DNA from: Ligula intestinalis
Lineage: Eukaryota; Platyhelminthes; Cestoda; Diphyllobothriidea; Diphyllobothriidae
Reading direction: 5' to 3'
NCBI GenBank assembly: GCA_036362985.1
Contig: JAYGXS010000003.1
Coordinates: forward strand, 4,711,370-4,775,369
Length of the DNA: 64,000 nucleotides
Positions 34,465 through 45,564 of this stretch are shown in pieces; the first letter of the stretch is position 1; each line of letters begins with the position of its first letter. Made by a program: the position numbers and the translations under genes. The notes beneath the pieces are model-generated. The model saw nothing but the letters and a program-made list of their open reading frames with translations, was not told the origin of the DNA and did not search any database.

Positions 34465-36044
34465 TACCATTAAGAAATAATACTTAATCGATCGGGCTGA
34501 ATTTTTAGTAACCGGAAGTTTCAATATCCATCGCGAAATCATCATAAGACACACGAGGACCAGAAATAGGCAAAGCATGCACCAAAATTTGTAGTATCTA
34601 AACGTCACAGTCATTACTGCAAGCATATAACGACAATTAACATTAATTGCCTTCTTGCGCGTGGATTGTTCGTCGGACGGCATGCGGGCTCTGACCTGTT
34701 GAACTCTCATAATGGGGCGGTGGATTCGTGCGTGATGATTGCTCGGCCGTATGGCTCTCCGGTGTTGGCGTAATATGAGGCGACAGCCTGCCCGTTCCTC
34801 AAGTGACGACTTGCTTTGGCCAAATTAAATCTCTGCATTGAATATGGATAAGGCAAATCGTTGCACTTGTTTATGGATTGGGGGCCCGTGAACTATGACT
34901 CAAGTAGTTCTCGGCTAAACCGATTGTTACCTCTTGAACATGTGGCCAGTTCTCGTTGAATGAGCCTCAACTTTAGAATCGGCAGCACGTCACCGCACTG
35001 CTGCCGCGTGTTCGGCAATTCGCGTCTTGAGAAGGCTGCCAGTTTCTCCGACAAATTGCTTTGACGTCAATCGCACCACATCCTGTAGGCGACCCCGATG
35101 TTTCTTGCCATGGCAGTGGGTCTTGTGGCTTCATTATGTGAAGCCGTATGGTTGCCTCTGTCCTATTTGCGGCTCCAACTCCAAGTGGTGCGAGGAGGCG
35201 TTCGACTACTTCCGATACGTTTTTGACGTTCGGGATCGAGTGCCAAATCAAGGGGTTGTTGCGTTTTTGTAGGACATCTCCTTTGCGCAAGCACCGGTTG
35301 ACGAAGTAGCGCGGGTAGGCGTTTTTTCTGAAAACCTGTCAAAAGTATTCGACCTCGGCAACTTTATCTTCTCATTTGCTGCAGTGCGTCTCAACACGCC
35401 TATAGAGCGTCTTTGTGCAACTGCGTTTGTGGCTGATTGTGTGGTTGCTGTTTTAATTCAGAAGTTGAAGCGTGTTTGTCGCTTTCCTGAATACTTTAGT
35501 CTTAAGACCACCACAATCTTTGCGGCAAACGAGGACATCCATGAAGGCCAGTTGGTTGTTTTCTACTTCCTCCATCGTAAATTGAATTTCCGGGAAGACG
35601 GCGTTTAGACGTTCCTTGAACGTGAGCACCTGATCTAGTTCGATGACGGTGGAGGTGTCAGCCACATACCGCGCCCAGAATTGTGGTCTGTGGTTTCGGA
35701 TAACCAGCGACTCCAGCCGTTGCAGGACCGCCTCATCTATTCGTCTCGAAATCACTGAACCCATCGGTGTCCCCTTCACATGCTCGTAGATTGTTCCATC
35801 AAGTGTGAAGTAGGTACTGAGACAGGACATCAGGAGTTGTAGGTTTTGCACATGTCCAAGTTGATTCTCCGTCTCGTCGTATTTACGTCAAAGGAGAAAT
35901 CTGACGGTCTCGATTGCCAGATCCTGAGGGATAGAGGTAAAAAGGGACGTGACATGGAAGGAAACCATGATATCAGTGGCAAGAGACTTATCCTTTAAAT
36001 ATGTACAAGAATTGTGTTGACGAGTGGACCGTGGAATCAGTCAT
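34465..36044 (-). pseudogene. Family-1 Penelope-like element, copy A (5'-truncated, dead)
   Basis: Reading leftwards from 36044, this copy starts in mid-RT with TDSTVHSSTQF, then RT motif A as FHVTSLFTSI (35930-35959), where the family has Asp instead of His. Motif B follows (VKGTPMGSVIS), then EAVLQRLESLV and motif C as YVADTSTVI (35642-35668) where the family reads YVDDTFVVI. Two catalytic aspartates are lost. Next come ENNQLAFMDVLVCRK and the linker to a GIY-YIG region (about 34970-35130) with a one-base frameshift near the second part of the motif and a TGA stop at 34990-34992. The 3' tail reaches 34465. It joins copy B head to head at about 36044/36045. Confidence 0.9.
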
Positions 36045-38064
36045 CGATCAGACAGTAGCAACGGAGGAAATGGAGAGCCTTATCATACACCAGGTATAGT
36101 CCGTCCTGATGGCTCATTAACCACGGGAAGTGCTCCCTAAGGTCAAACGCGTTGCATTAAGAGTGCTCCAGGCCGACCAAGTTATCGTCATCTTGCTAGC
36201 CAACAAGGGACTTTCTACGGCCAAAAAAGATAGAATCGAATACCTTCAGAAGGTAAAAAACTTACTGGAGGATCGTCAGTTTTATGTTCCTTGTGAAGCC
36301 AATCCCATCCAAAAGCTGAAACGCTAAAGATATTCGACGCGGTTGGTTCTAGAGAACTCGCATACACTGACGCCATCTGACCGACGCAGAGCGAGGGTAC
36401 AGAAAATGGTTTTCACCTGTTTCTATGGGCTCCTCAAAGTGCACAAGGTAGACGCTCCTCTCCGACCGATCGTATCACTAAATTCACTTCAACGTACGGA
36501 CAACCAAAGTGGCTGTTTCGGCGTCTCAAATTTCTGACCGCTGATACGTAGACCACGGACCGCTCGTCAGCACGATTCTTGGAGAAACATAAAGGGATAA
36601 GTCTCTTGCCAAGTGATATCAAGGTTTTCTTTCGATGCCATGGCCCTTTTTACTTCTATACGTCGGGACCTGGAAATCGAGACCCTCGATGTACTCCAAC
36701 GAATCAAATACGACGAGACGGTGCAACACCTTAGACTTTCGCCGATCCTCCAGATCGGGACTCATAGCCGAGGCGGTCCCGCAATGGCTGGAGTCATTAT
36801 TTGCCGACACCACAGACCAAAAAACTGGGCGCGGTACGTGGATGACACATTCGTCGTCATTTAACGGAATCAGGTGCTCACGTTCAAGGAACGCCTTAAT
36901 AGCGTCTCTCCTGACAACTAATTTGCGATGGAGGAAGAAGAAAACAACCAGCTGACCTTTCTTGATGTCCTCGTCTGTCGTTAAGATTGTAATGGTCTAA
37001 AGACTAAAGTATTCAGGAAAGCGAAACACACGATGCAAGTAATGAATGACAACAGCAACCACCCAATCAGCCACAAACGCAGGTGCGTAAAGACGCTCTA
37101 TCGGCGCGTTGAGACGCACTGCAGCGAATGAGAAGATAAAGTTCCCAAGGTAGAATACCTTCAACGGGTGCTCAGAGAGCATGGCTGCATGCTCAATTTC
37201 ATCAACCGGTGCTTGCGCAAGCGAGATGGCCTAAAATAGCGCAACCACTCCAAGATTTGGCGTTCGATCCCAAAAGTCAAAATTGTATCGGAAGCCATCG
37301 GCCGCCTCCTCGCACCACTTGGAGTTGGAGTCGCACACATGACAGAGGCAACCATAAGGCTTCGCATAATGAAGCCGTAAGACCCACTGCCACGGCAAGA
37401 AACATCTGGGGTCTTCTACAGGATCTGGTGCAATTGCGGTCAAAGCAACTATGTCGGAGAAACTGGCAGAATTCTCAAGATGCGAATTGCCGAACACGTG
37501 GCAGCGGTGCGGTGACGTGCTGCCGATTCTAAAGTTGCGGCTCATTCGACGAGACCTGGCAGCACGTTCAAATTTGCTGAGGCTGAAATTCTTGCAAGAG
37601 GGGACAATCGGTTTAGCCGAGAACTACTTCAGTTATAGTTCACGGGCCCCCAATCCTTAAACAAGTGCAACGATTTGCCTTATCCATATTCAATGCAGAG
37701 ATTCAATTTGGCCAAAGCAAGTCGTCACTTGAGGAACGGGCAGGCTACCGCCTCATCTTACGCCAACACCGGAGAGACAGACGGCCGAGCAATCATCACG
37801 CCCGAACCCACTGCTCGTGATGAGAGTTCAACAGGTCAGAGCCCGCATGCCGTCCGACGAACAATCCACGCGCAAGAAGGCAATTAACGTTAATTTTCGT
37901 TTTATGCTTGCACTTATGACTGTGACTTATAAACACTGTAAACTTCTGTGCATGCTTTATCAGTTTCTGCTACTCATGTCTATGGAAATGAATCCGCGAC
38001 GGATGTCCAATTGTCAGGCGAATAAACATATTTTCCGAGCGATTGAGTCTTTTTCTTCTCATCA
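36045..38064 (+). pseudogene. Family-1 Penelope-like element, copy B (most complete, dead)
   Basis: Order of parts: an N-terminal region (VATEEMESLIIHQV, then LLPKVKRVALRVLQAD-like from 36125), YLQKVKNLLEDRQFYVPCE, FYGLLKVHKVDAPLRPIVSL, and a TYGQPKWLFRRLKFLTADT-like stretch in another frame. RT motif A is FDAMALFTSI (about 36628-36657). Motif B (GTPMGS) is absent because of an internal deletion, and motif C YVDDTFVVI (36835-36861) is intact. The linker (NHPISHKR, THCS, NRCLRKR) spans about 37040-37235. The GIY-YIG region (37405-37520) has YRIWCNCGQ, NYVGETGR and EHVAAVR, then a TGA stop at 37513-37515, followed by HSTRPGSTFKF and a C-terminal part. The 3' tail ends about 38064. Several stops and frameshifts disable it. 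Confidence 0.9.
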
Positions 38065-38816
38065 GGTTAATTTATTTTTTCAAAAGCTTATTTGTGTACC
38101 ATTTACCGTTCTCTTTATGTGCATTTTAAACCTCTCCCAGTCCTATGCTAGCTCCTCACACTGCATTTTAGAGACTGCGTTTTGAGGTTTATTGAGATTA
38201 ACGCTTTGTTAATTCAAAGATTTTATTTCGAAAATATTTGTAGACTGTGAAAAATCCCAGTCAGTAATTATTTTGAATACGTAGAGTTGTGCATGTAGTA
38301 AAGCTGTATTTTTATTGTTTGACGCATACCAGACATAGTTTGAGAAAACGTTTTCGAAGTCATTCTTCACTCTTCAAAATTGCATTGGTAAGCAACGGGC
38401 GAGCTGCCTCCATTATTTTCTCTCTTCGATGCAATCAGATGCCAACTTAAGTCTCGGGTTTTTGCGTTCCCTGATGTGCTACGCTAGGTGAATTGTATCA
38501 AACAGGCCAGAAATAGCCAGCTATAACTACCCGGCTTCAAGAATATTACTTTCAATAACAATTGCATGACCTTAATTATATGTTAGGTATTATTATTTGC
38601 CTTCAAATTACCTCGAAAAAAGATTTCTCTTTTAGGAATGAAATGCTGAACACACATACATAATTTCAAACTTCTGCGGTATGCGCGCTGAAAGTCCTAA
38701 TATCTGTAGCTGTGACCTCTGCTGGTCACAAATTTGATAGCTTATCGATGTTGCCATCGTCTGCTTAGCACAACAAGAGACGATCCCTACCAAATGTTGA
38801 TGTATACCTTGAAAGC
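38065..38816. other. No gene recognised
   Basis: AT-rich sequence between the PLE tail and R1 copy 2. Confidence 0.45.
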
Positions 38817-39170
38817 GGCAGGCCTACCGACGAGTGATTACGCTGTCAAGATATATCATCTAACGGTGCACTGCCGATCGGTACAAGTAGCGCTAGTGAT
38901 GAGATCAATCGAACCGCCGGCAAGGATTAGTGTTCTGCGCTACCACTCTTTCCAGTTCGACAGTCAGTCAGAATGTTGCCGCTCAAGAAAACAATTTGAT
39001 TGGCGCAATATTGTATGCTTGGCTTGCTATAAGCACTCTGTACTAGGTCTGGAAATGAACTTCTGCTTTCACTCTCTTCTTGGTGTGTTCTTTATTGGGG
39101 ACTCACACAAGACGTAGTTAGGTGGTGATATCACAGCCTTTGGTTACCGTTTCAATACTTTTCTCCGATC
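38817..39170 (+). repeat. R1 dispersed repeat, copy 2
   Basis: The partner of 1390-1750 in inverted orientation. A 127-codon frame spans it (38734-39117), the longest open frame on this strand nearby, without a recognised domain. Confidence 0.65.
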
Positions 39171-40100
39171 AGTCGCTGTAAGAGAAAGCTGAAACAGGTC
39201 TACTTGGTGAAGAAAAAACATCTTCCACTGCTTCTGATGGTCTGCATAAACGTTCGGATACGTTCGGGGTAGTTTATGGCACCCTTCATTGAATGAAATA
39301 CAACATGAATGTTTCATCATTTCTCATTTCTGTTGGCTTTTGTCTTAGACGCACTGCGTCACGGACAGAGTTCCGTTATCCTACACGACTGCAGCACGTC
39401 CAGTTACAATTTCAGCATGGTAGCCAGACTTTCGTAAGAATCATTTCACATCTGCTGTTTGTCTTTTAATTTTTGTAAGCTTGATGTGAAAGGCCAATAA
39501 TTATGCATGATTTCACCGATAACGACGTCACAGAAGTAAGATATGTCATAAGCCCATGTGTGCACATGGCTGGTATTAACCAAAATATTTCAATGGTGGA
39601 CGTGCTATCTTGCGTTTCTCTGATAAACGCTTAAGAGTCTAGCGTATTCAAACCGTTCTTCTTACTGACACTGACACAAAAGAAGCCAGTCTCCGGTTTG
39701 CACATTTGCCTTCCAACAAGCAAACAAGCGGTATTAAATAGACTAGCAATAGGAAAGATAATTGATAATCAATATGAAAATTGTGAATACACGCAAAAAT
39801 ATGAGTTTGCTGAAGCAATTTATGAACATACTGGAGTGTTAGAGCAGTATTTAAACTTTGCCTTTCTTTGCGAACCCTGTTCCAAAGGTAGCAGGCTATG
39901 GACAAAAGGTAATACGTGGAGGATGAAAACAAGCTCGGTCGATTGGCACACCAGTACTGTATCCAAACCGTAGGCTGGCCAGGCATTATTAATTAATGCG
40001 CTCAGACAAGGTTACCACAGCGGATGCGGGACAGAAAACTCGTGGACGATCGACCAAATCACAATGGATCAAATATACCCCGACTCTTGCGGTCGTCCCC
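39171..40100. other. No gene recognised
   Basis: Overlapping frames on opposite strands (39648-39986 and 39698-39973) are mutually exclusive and unrecognised. Confidence 0.45.
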
Positions 40101-40104
40101 CCTC

Positions 40105-40168
40105 CTGATGAATTTAACCTAGTTTGGGGTCAGATTCCATCGGAAGAAACGCGACTTGAAAGTTCGCG
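40105..40168 (+). ncRNA. Hammerhead-like RNA candidate
   Basis: CTGATGA (40105-40111) is followed by a hairpin, AATTTAACC (40111-40119) against GGTCAGATT (40128-40136), eight of nine positions pairing with one wobble. Then comes GAAAC (40146-40150), whose C begins a second perfect hairpin, CGCGA (40150-40154) with TCGCG (40164-40168). This is the layout expected for a type I hammerhead: core, stem II, GAAA, closed stem III. Against it, nine extra bases separate stem II from GAAAC. The base after stem III is A where the cleavage triplet needs U, and no stem I could be drawn. Confidence 0.35.
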
Positions 40169-40187
40169 ATATTTTGCCTTTTTGTCG

Positions 40188-40201
40188 GTGTGTGTGTGTG
40201 T
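40188..40201 (+). repeat. (GT)n microsatellite
   Basis: Seven GT units, 20 bases after the hammerhead-like candidate. Confidence 0.85.
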
Positions 40202-40689
40202 TAGACTACCCGCATTATGGAGAGCAACCAAAGTGCAGCCCATCCGACAGACCAGTTTAGCTTTCTTCAGTCTTTTGGCTCGTAGTAATGAGTTGGCGTC
40301 TGCTGTTTGCCTATTTGTTTTTACATGCTGCATGATTGACCTAGAATAACTTTTTACCATATAAGGAATTATTACATCTCACAAAATGCAAACTATAATC
40401 CTTAAATGTATTTTTTGGCTTGAGAAATGTAGGTCTGTTATATCAATTATCTTGCTGACGGAATCTTTTTTTGGGTGAATGGGTAAGAAAACTCTTTAAA
40501 AATTGGTAATTTCATAAGGATGCATTTTGTTATATGCCTCCCACATAATGCATTGAGTGATCGCAACCGTGTGCCCTCGATACCCATTTTTCTAACAAAG
40601 GAAAAAGATCACCTTTTGTTCCGCCACAGCAAAAGGCAAAGCAGCAGAGCTTTTCTTCGGACACCTTTTATCCTAAAGCAAGCCGACTT

Positions 40690-40850
40690 TATTCAGATCT
40701 TATTACCCACAAAGGCAGGGAAGGCCAAAATCGCCATTTCTGGCTTACTTTTCGTCGTCAGGGGGGCCATTCCCAGCCCCAAGTGGTTCATCGTCCGAGC
40801 CTTGAACTCAATACCCTTTGGTAAAATTCAAAAATTCTAATCCTTCAGTC
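40690..40850 (-). repeat. T2-like repeat fragment
   Basis: On the minus strand a box-B-like gagttcaaggctcgg is followed by ctgacgacg and gccagaaatggcgat, which is the order of the T2 repeat at 3.57-3.66 kb (B box, ctgacgacgc, cagaaatggc). The A box is not recognisable. Confidence 0.5.
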
Positions 40851-40974
40851 ACGAGCTCATTGTCTTGCCGGTGTAGATCGGCAGATATTAACACTCGCTA
40901 ATGAACTTTTATCAACCGCTAACGCGATTCGCTACTCCCATTCAACTTCTATTCAGCCGAAAAAAAGGGAGAGC

Positions 40975-41285
40975 ACCCTAAAATGCGCAGGCTGATATGA
41001 CTAAATATAGGAAAGGGAGAAGGGGAGGCGGGACTGCCTGATATAAACACACAGACATTTATGATTTTCCATAAAAACGATGGAAATATCAGTTGCGTTT
41101 ATTGCTGAAATATTGTTGAGCAGAAGAACGGCGGGAAAGTAGGAAGTGTAATTATTGCCTTTTTTTATAGCAGCTTTGTTTTCATAAACCAGTCTGCACT
41201 GGGAACAGAGTCATGTTAGCACATTTGTCATGTAAAGTCATTTGAGAAGGCAATTATTAGGGGAACTGGTGGATGCTCCTGCAGC
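40975..41285 (+). repeat. R5 dispersed repeat, copy 2 (short)
   Basis: Shares gactgcctgatataaacaca-like, catttatgatt, tccataaaaacga, taattattgcctttt and cataaaccagtctgcac-like blocks with the copies at 32.4 and 61.3 kb. Confidence 0.6.
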
Positions 41286-41289
41286 AACT

Positions 41290-42720
41290 GCGGGGATGAT
41301 CAAAACCGCAATAAATAAAATCTGCAATCAACTGCAATAAATTAGATCTCACAGACCCCAGTGCGGAGTCTGGTGTCTTTTATTTGCCACAGCAACTTGG
41401 AAATATCATAAATAAAGTCAATATGATAGTTTAAACGGGAAAGGGGGGTTTAAAGCACGTTATTATAAAACGTAGGCAACATTTAAACAGCATGTTGACA
41501 GCATCCCTACACGGGACTTAAGGCATGGCTATTTCTGTTTCGGTTGGTCGTCTCCAGCAAATTGTATGCCAATCTCCAATCGAATACTGCCACAGTTTAA
41601 GTTTACCTTCATTTCGTTCTTCAACGATTGCTTACTTACGAAATAACCATTGCATCGAAATGTATCAAATTTCATAACTACAGAGGATGTTACGGCAGTA
41701 TAGGTTGAACACGGCAATAGGTAGCCCAATAAAGCCTAGTTTTTCGCTACATTCCCAGTTCCCTTGGCTGGCCGTAAAAAGAGCCCTAATTCTAACCATA
41801 ATCTTGAACCTAGCACTATCTCTGACTGTAATCTTTCTGAAGTTTCAACGTGAGGTCCCCTGCAATATGAGTGATGTATATTTCTGTGCCCTAACGCATG
41901 TAAAAAAGCAGCCCTCAGCACGTTTGTGCAAAACGGCCCCTTATTAAAGGATGGTAACAACAGCGAGTTTAAAATTGGGAATGTTGCGGATGTAGTGGCA
42001 TTACACCTGGCCAGTCCGAACTAAGCACACCCGAAGATGACTGTGCAGAAGTTCTTTCGAGATATCGTCACTTCTAATTGGTTATTTCTGGCTACGGTTA
42101 CCTACAGCGTGATTCGTGAACTACTTGATACTTTGGTTATATGAATCAGTTTCTTAAAACGCATTGAAACGTAAATTTTCAATTAAAGGCCAACACAATT
42201 CGGAGTCCGGTGATGGTGTCGTCGCTCTCAAAAAGCGTAATCAAATAAATGAATAGTTTTAATCAATAAGAAATGTATAAAATATTTTCGACTCGAAGGT
42301 GCACTTAACCGGGATGAATATACGCATTATACAGCGGCCTTCGGCTAACTAGCTCCTAGTTTATTCAGCAAAAACGACGCAGATAAAAAGGATAACTTAG
42401 ACAAATAGCCGAAGGAAGAATTATTATAAGGGTCCACTTTATAAAAGACTTCGACCGGTGCATCATGAGGCAGAATAAAAAGAAGTTAAATTGAATTTTT
42501 GTAAACTGAGCATAAAATTCCAAGGTTTTTCGTTGCTGTCCACAGGCTGTGAGTTACCTTGAAAGGAGCTCTTAAATGAAGGCAAATCATACATCATCAG
42601 AACCATGTAAAGTGGTTGAGCAGAATGCTAAGAATCCGCAAAGACAGCTGTGACGTCGATCCGGAAGTAGTCTTCAAATTTCACGCTCGTCAGCTGCTTT
42701 CCTACGCAATTTCGTACGAA
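41290..42720. other. No gene recognised
   Basis: A decayed CCTAA-like stretch lies at 41782-41830 (ccctaattctaaccataatc). Otherwise only short overlapping frames are present. Confidence 0.45.
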
Positions 42721-42723
42721 ATA

Positions 42724-43115
42724 TGTGTCAGGTATTCGGGGTAGGGTGTGCTTAATCTACCTTTTCCGTTCCCTCTGGCACATAATGCACATTTTCCGAT
42801 GATAAATATTATGGAAGCGAGAAGTGCACGCCATCTGAGTCATGGCCACAGGCCGTCGGCGCTCGCCGTGAGCTCACGTGACGCCCACCCTCACGTGTTC
42901 CAGGCGTCCCGCAGCGTGGGAAACAACGCCAGAACTACCTCTCTCGTCCGATAGGCCAGAAACAGTCTAAAAGGACCAGCGCGTTATTAAAGGCTGTACT
43001 AAAAACGCTAATTTATTCCGTTGTCTCTGTACCGTCTGGAATAAAGCATTCCTATCAGAACCGCTCTCGGCTTCTTCTGCCTATTAGTCGGGTTCGAATA
43101 AACTGGGCTATAACA
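42724..43115 (+). repeat. Possible solo LTR
   Basis: About 390 bp that is clearly richer in GC than its surroundings and is bounded by TGTGTCAGG and CTATAACA, compatible with TG...CA ends. Inside are a TATA-like ttattaaagg at about 42984 and an AATAAA at 43040, followed by a C/T-rich stretch, an order like U3-R-U5. No primer-binding site, gag or pol is adjacent, so only a solo LTR would fit. The flanks share only ata, too short to prove a target duplication. Confidence 0.3.
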
Positions 43116-43164
43116 ATAAATTCCTTAGCTACTTCAAAACGTGAGGGTGGTATATGACAGACAG

Positions 43165-43470
43165 CGCTCAGGAATACAGTGCTATTTACTATGTTTTCTT
43201 GACGTTCAAACATAATGCAAACGATCTTAGAAAGGCTCCGTGAATGTTCTTTCGTCGAATAAATACTTTTTTAAGTAATAATGAACCAGTACGTTGTCTC
43301 GTTGATTCCTCGGATATTAACGTGAACGAGTCGCAAAGACTGCAAAAGTATCCAAAAGGCTCAAGCCTTTATGCGGCTTTGTCCATATTTCACTATATGC
43401 GCACTCAACTGGCTGGATTAGCAGTTTTTCGAGCGTACTTTAACCTACTGAGGTTAAAAAATTCAAAAAA
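43165..43470 (+). repeat. R7 dispersed repeat, copy 1
   Basis: Matches 55585-55930: gctcaggaata, ttcaaacataat-like, ttcgtcgaata, atact, agtacgt, gtct, tttcgagc. Ends in an A-rich run with repeated aaaaattc-like units (43455-43493). Confidence 0.55.
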
Positions 43471-43509
43471 TCAAAAATACAAAAATTCAAATTCTGCCTG
43501 TTTCTAAGT

Positions 43510-44980
43510 TAACAATTACGTGGGCATTCACGTGGTGTTCGTTAAAAACGCTGGCAAAAGAAATTTAAAAAGCAACGGAAATCCATAACCTTAGTCTATG
43601 CTTTGAAATGCAGAAATTGTGATTTAAAAATCACGAAACCTGGAGGCAATTTTACCTACCACGACTTAGGTTGATTGCCGAGAACACATGTTATTCCAGT
43701 CGCCGAAAAGCGGGAAGCCAGACTTGCGTTACTATTGCCCAGCTGCTTGAATCAGCCAAATACAATTAAAAAAGAGACGGTGTAGTTAATGAAAGTAAAA
43801 GCAACGAATCAGTAATAATTAGAAGGAATATGGCAGGAGAGTTGTGAAGGAATCCAAGGGCTCAGATTCTAGTCCTAACTGGGGACCAGCAAGGTTAACG
43901 TGGGGTAGAGGAGGGGAGGGTGAGGGTGAGGGGTCCGACAATTAGTTCATGTCGTTCCGCCGTCCTTGTTTCACGTTTTGTTTGGAGGCGTGGGAATGCA
44001 GTGTGTCATTTTCCCATAACGGGTTGAGTTGACTCGCATCATCGTCACTGATTTGCCGTGTTCATTAGTTCCCGGATATTTAGCCCATGGTTAAAAGGCC
44101 CAGCCGCGTATAAAGCCAAAATCAGCTTGGGACGGAATTTTAAATAGCAAAATCTGCCGGCTGATAAGCCCAGTCGCTGGCTACAAAGCCCAGTTTGCCA
44201 GCAGGATAGAGGGAAATGCTCATTTTTCTGCGTGCACAACTGGTAACATACTTAAAGAATACAGACAAAATAGCATTATTTTCTTGTACATAACTAAGCT
44301 CTACATATAATACAGTAGGTATGTAATGTATAGTGCCAATTCTGCATTTGCTTATCAAGAACTAGGACACTCCGGTTAGCGCGCCCGCCGCTTATTAAGC
44401 CCAATTTGGTCTGGAGCCGAGGTGGGCTTAAAAAAAGGCGACTACTCTAGTAAGAAGCGTCTTGGCGGATGTTTAGTTGGCATTCTAAAGTGGGAAACTG
44501 TGGGCTGCTACAAACTCCGTCTACGCCTTTGAGATTGCGTTTATTAACACAACCCTTCCTTATAGCATTGTTTTTGCCTGATGATTAATAAATCGACAAC
44601 GTTCGTTGGCCATGCTTGAACTTCTGAATGTTTACATGGGTATCATCGCTGGACACGCTCGTTTAATGACTATTAGAAAATCCATTTTCAAAAAGCCTCT
44701 TGCAGGGTAGTATATCCTTGCAAATTTTACTTAGTTCGACAAAGTTTTGTTTAGGAGGAAACATATGATCGCTTGAGCAATATGTTTGTCAGCATGAAGT
44801 TTCGAATTTTCATATGAACCTATCATCCGCCCGCAGTGGCCACGCAACCAAATGCATACCATTGTCAGCAGCCCTTGAGATCACCGTCAGAAGTCGCAAG
44901 TGATGGGATTGTGGTTTGACAGTCCAAAGATGCAGTTGTGTGCGGAGACTTTACTGGCACGTTTAGACTTACTTGTTATG
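43510..44980. other. No gene recognised; AAGCCCA-type short repeats at 44.08-44.40 kb
   Basis: Tagccca, ggcccag, aagcccag (44165), aagcccag (44187) and aagccca (44396) recur in about 320 bp, unevenly spaced. No coding trace was found. Confidence 0.4.
43902..43933 (+). other. Guanine-quadruplex candidate
   Basis: Five runs of three or four G separated by short loops (gggg, gggg, ggg, ggg, gggg; the first gap, tagagga, is 7 bases and the others are 1-3) on the plus strand. It is isolated in AT-rich DNA. Confidence 0.6.
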
Positions 44981-44984
44981 GCGT

Positions 44985-45560
44985 TGATCATGCCAGATCT
45001 AGCCGGCCTCACTTATGTTATGGATGGTACCTCTCCGTGTGTGACGATTGGCAGCAGCGGATCTGGAAAGCCCCACCCAGTCTTTTAACCAGCGATGAAG
45101 CCCGAAGATACAAGGTCCAAGATTTGCTTCCATGTCTTGACGGACGATATTGATCCAAGTTTTCAGTTGCTCTCATCTTCGATGCCGCCAGGTGAACTGC
45201 GGCGCTGGATCGAGGGTAGCATAACAAAGCATCTAGGGCGGACGACAGAGAACGTTCCCAAACCATTTTCGTCACCTTTCTTGAATGGTCGGAGATATCA
45301 TCGTGATACGATCGCAGCGGGTGCGGACTGTCTCATTCAAGATGAAGTCGGTTTACTTAACTCGAAGGATGGTCCTCAGGCGTTGGTGGTCAAGTAACTC
45401 CAGTCTTCGCTCATTTTCAGCGCGCACAGCCCAGCATTCACATCCATAATGTAGGATAGGCCAGATAGATGCATAGTATACAGGAATCTTCGTGTCGATT
45501 TAGGTGTCGCACTTGATCCATAGACGCTTTTAAAGGATTTTCACACGCATTGGAGTGAAG
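44985..45560 (-). pseudogene. RTE-like LINE, C-terminal end of pol (degraded)
   Basis: Reading leftwards: KRLWIKCDT, a stop, LHYGCECWAVRAENERRL, ELLDHQRLRTILRVK, a stop, then LNETVRTRCDRI, and after frameshifts QLKTWINIVRQDMEANL, GPCIFGLHRWLKDW and GLSRSAAANRHTRRGTI. This is the well-known C-terminal pattern of RTE-like LINEs: LLYGCETWxLRxED, FDHRCLRxILxVKW, then a region ending LKTWxxxVxxDxxxxxG with a final Arg-rich tail. The RT core is absent. It may belong with the RT fragment at 2.6 kb, but the two do not overlap, so that is unproved. Multiple stops make it non-functional. Confidence 0.85.
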
Positions 45561-45564
45561 CAAG

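Noticed and set aside
37675..37887. Plus-strand frame of 70 codons as a separate small gene
   Set aside because: It is the C-terminal part of PLE copy B read past the stop and frameshifts.
39996..40349. Frame of 117 codons crossing the hammerhead-like candidate
   Set aside because: No known motif. It ends in a Cys/Val/Leu-rich stretch that begins with the GT microsatellite.
41520..41575. Possible T2 repeat fragment (atggctatttctg, ggtcgtctccag)
   Set aside because: The match is short and broken; could be chance.
43088..43100. B-box-like gggttcgaataa as a tRNA
   Set aside because: No A box upstream and no fold; it lies in the putative LTR end.
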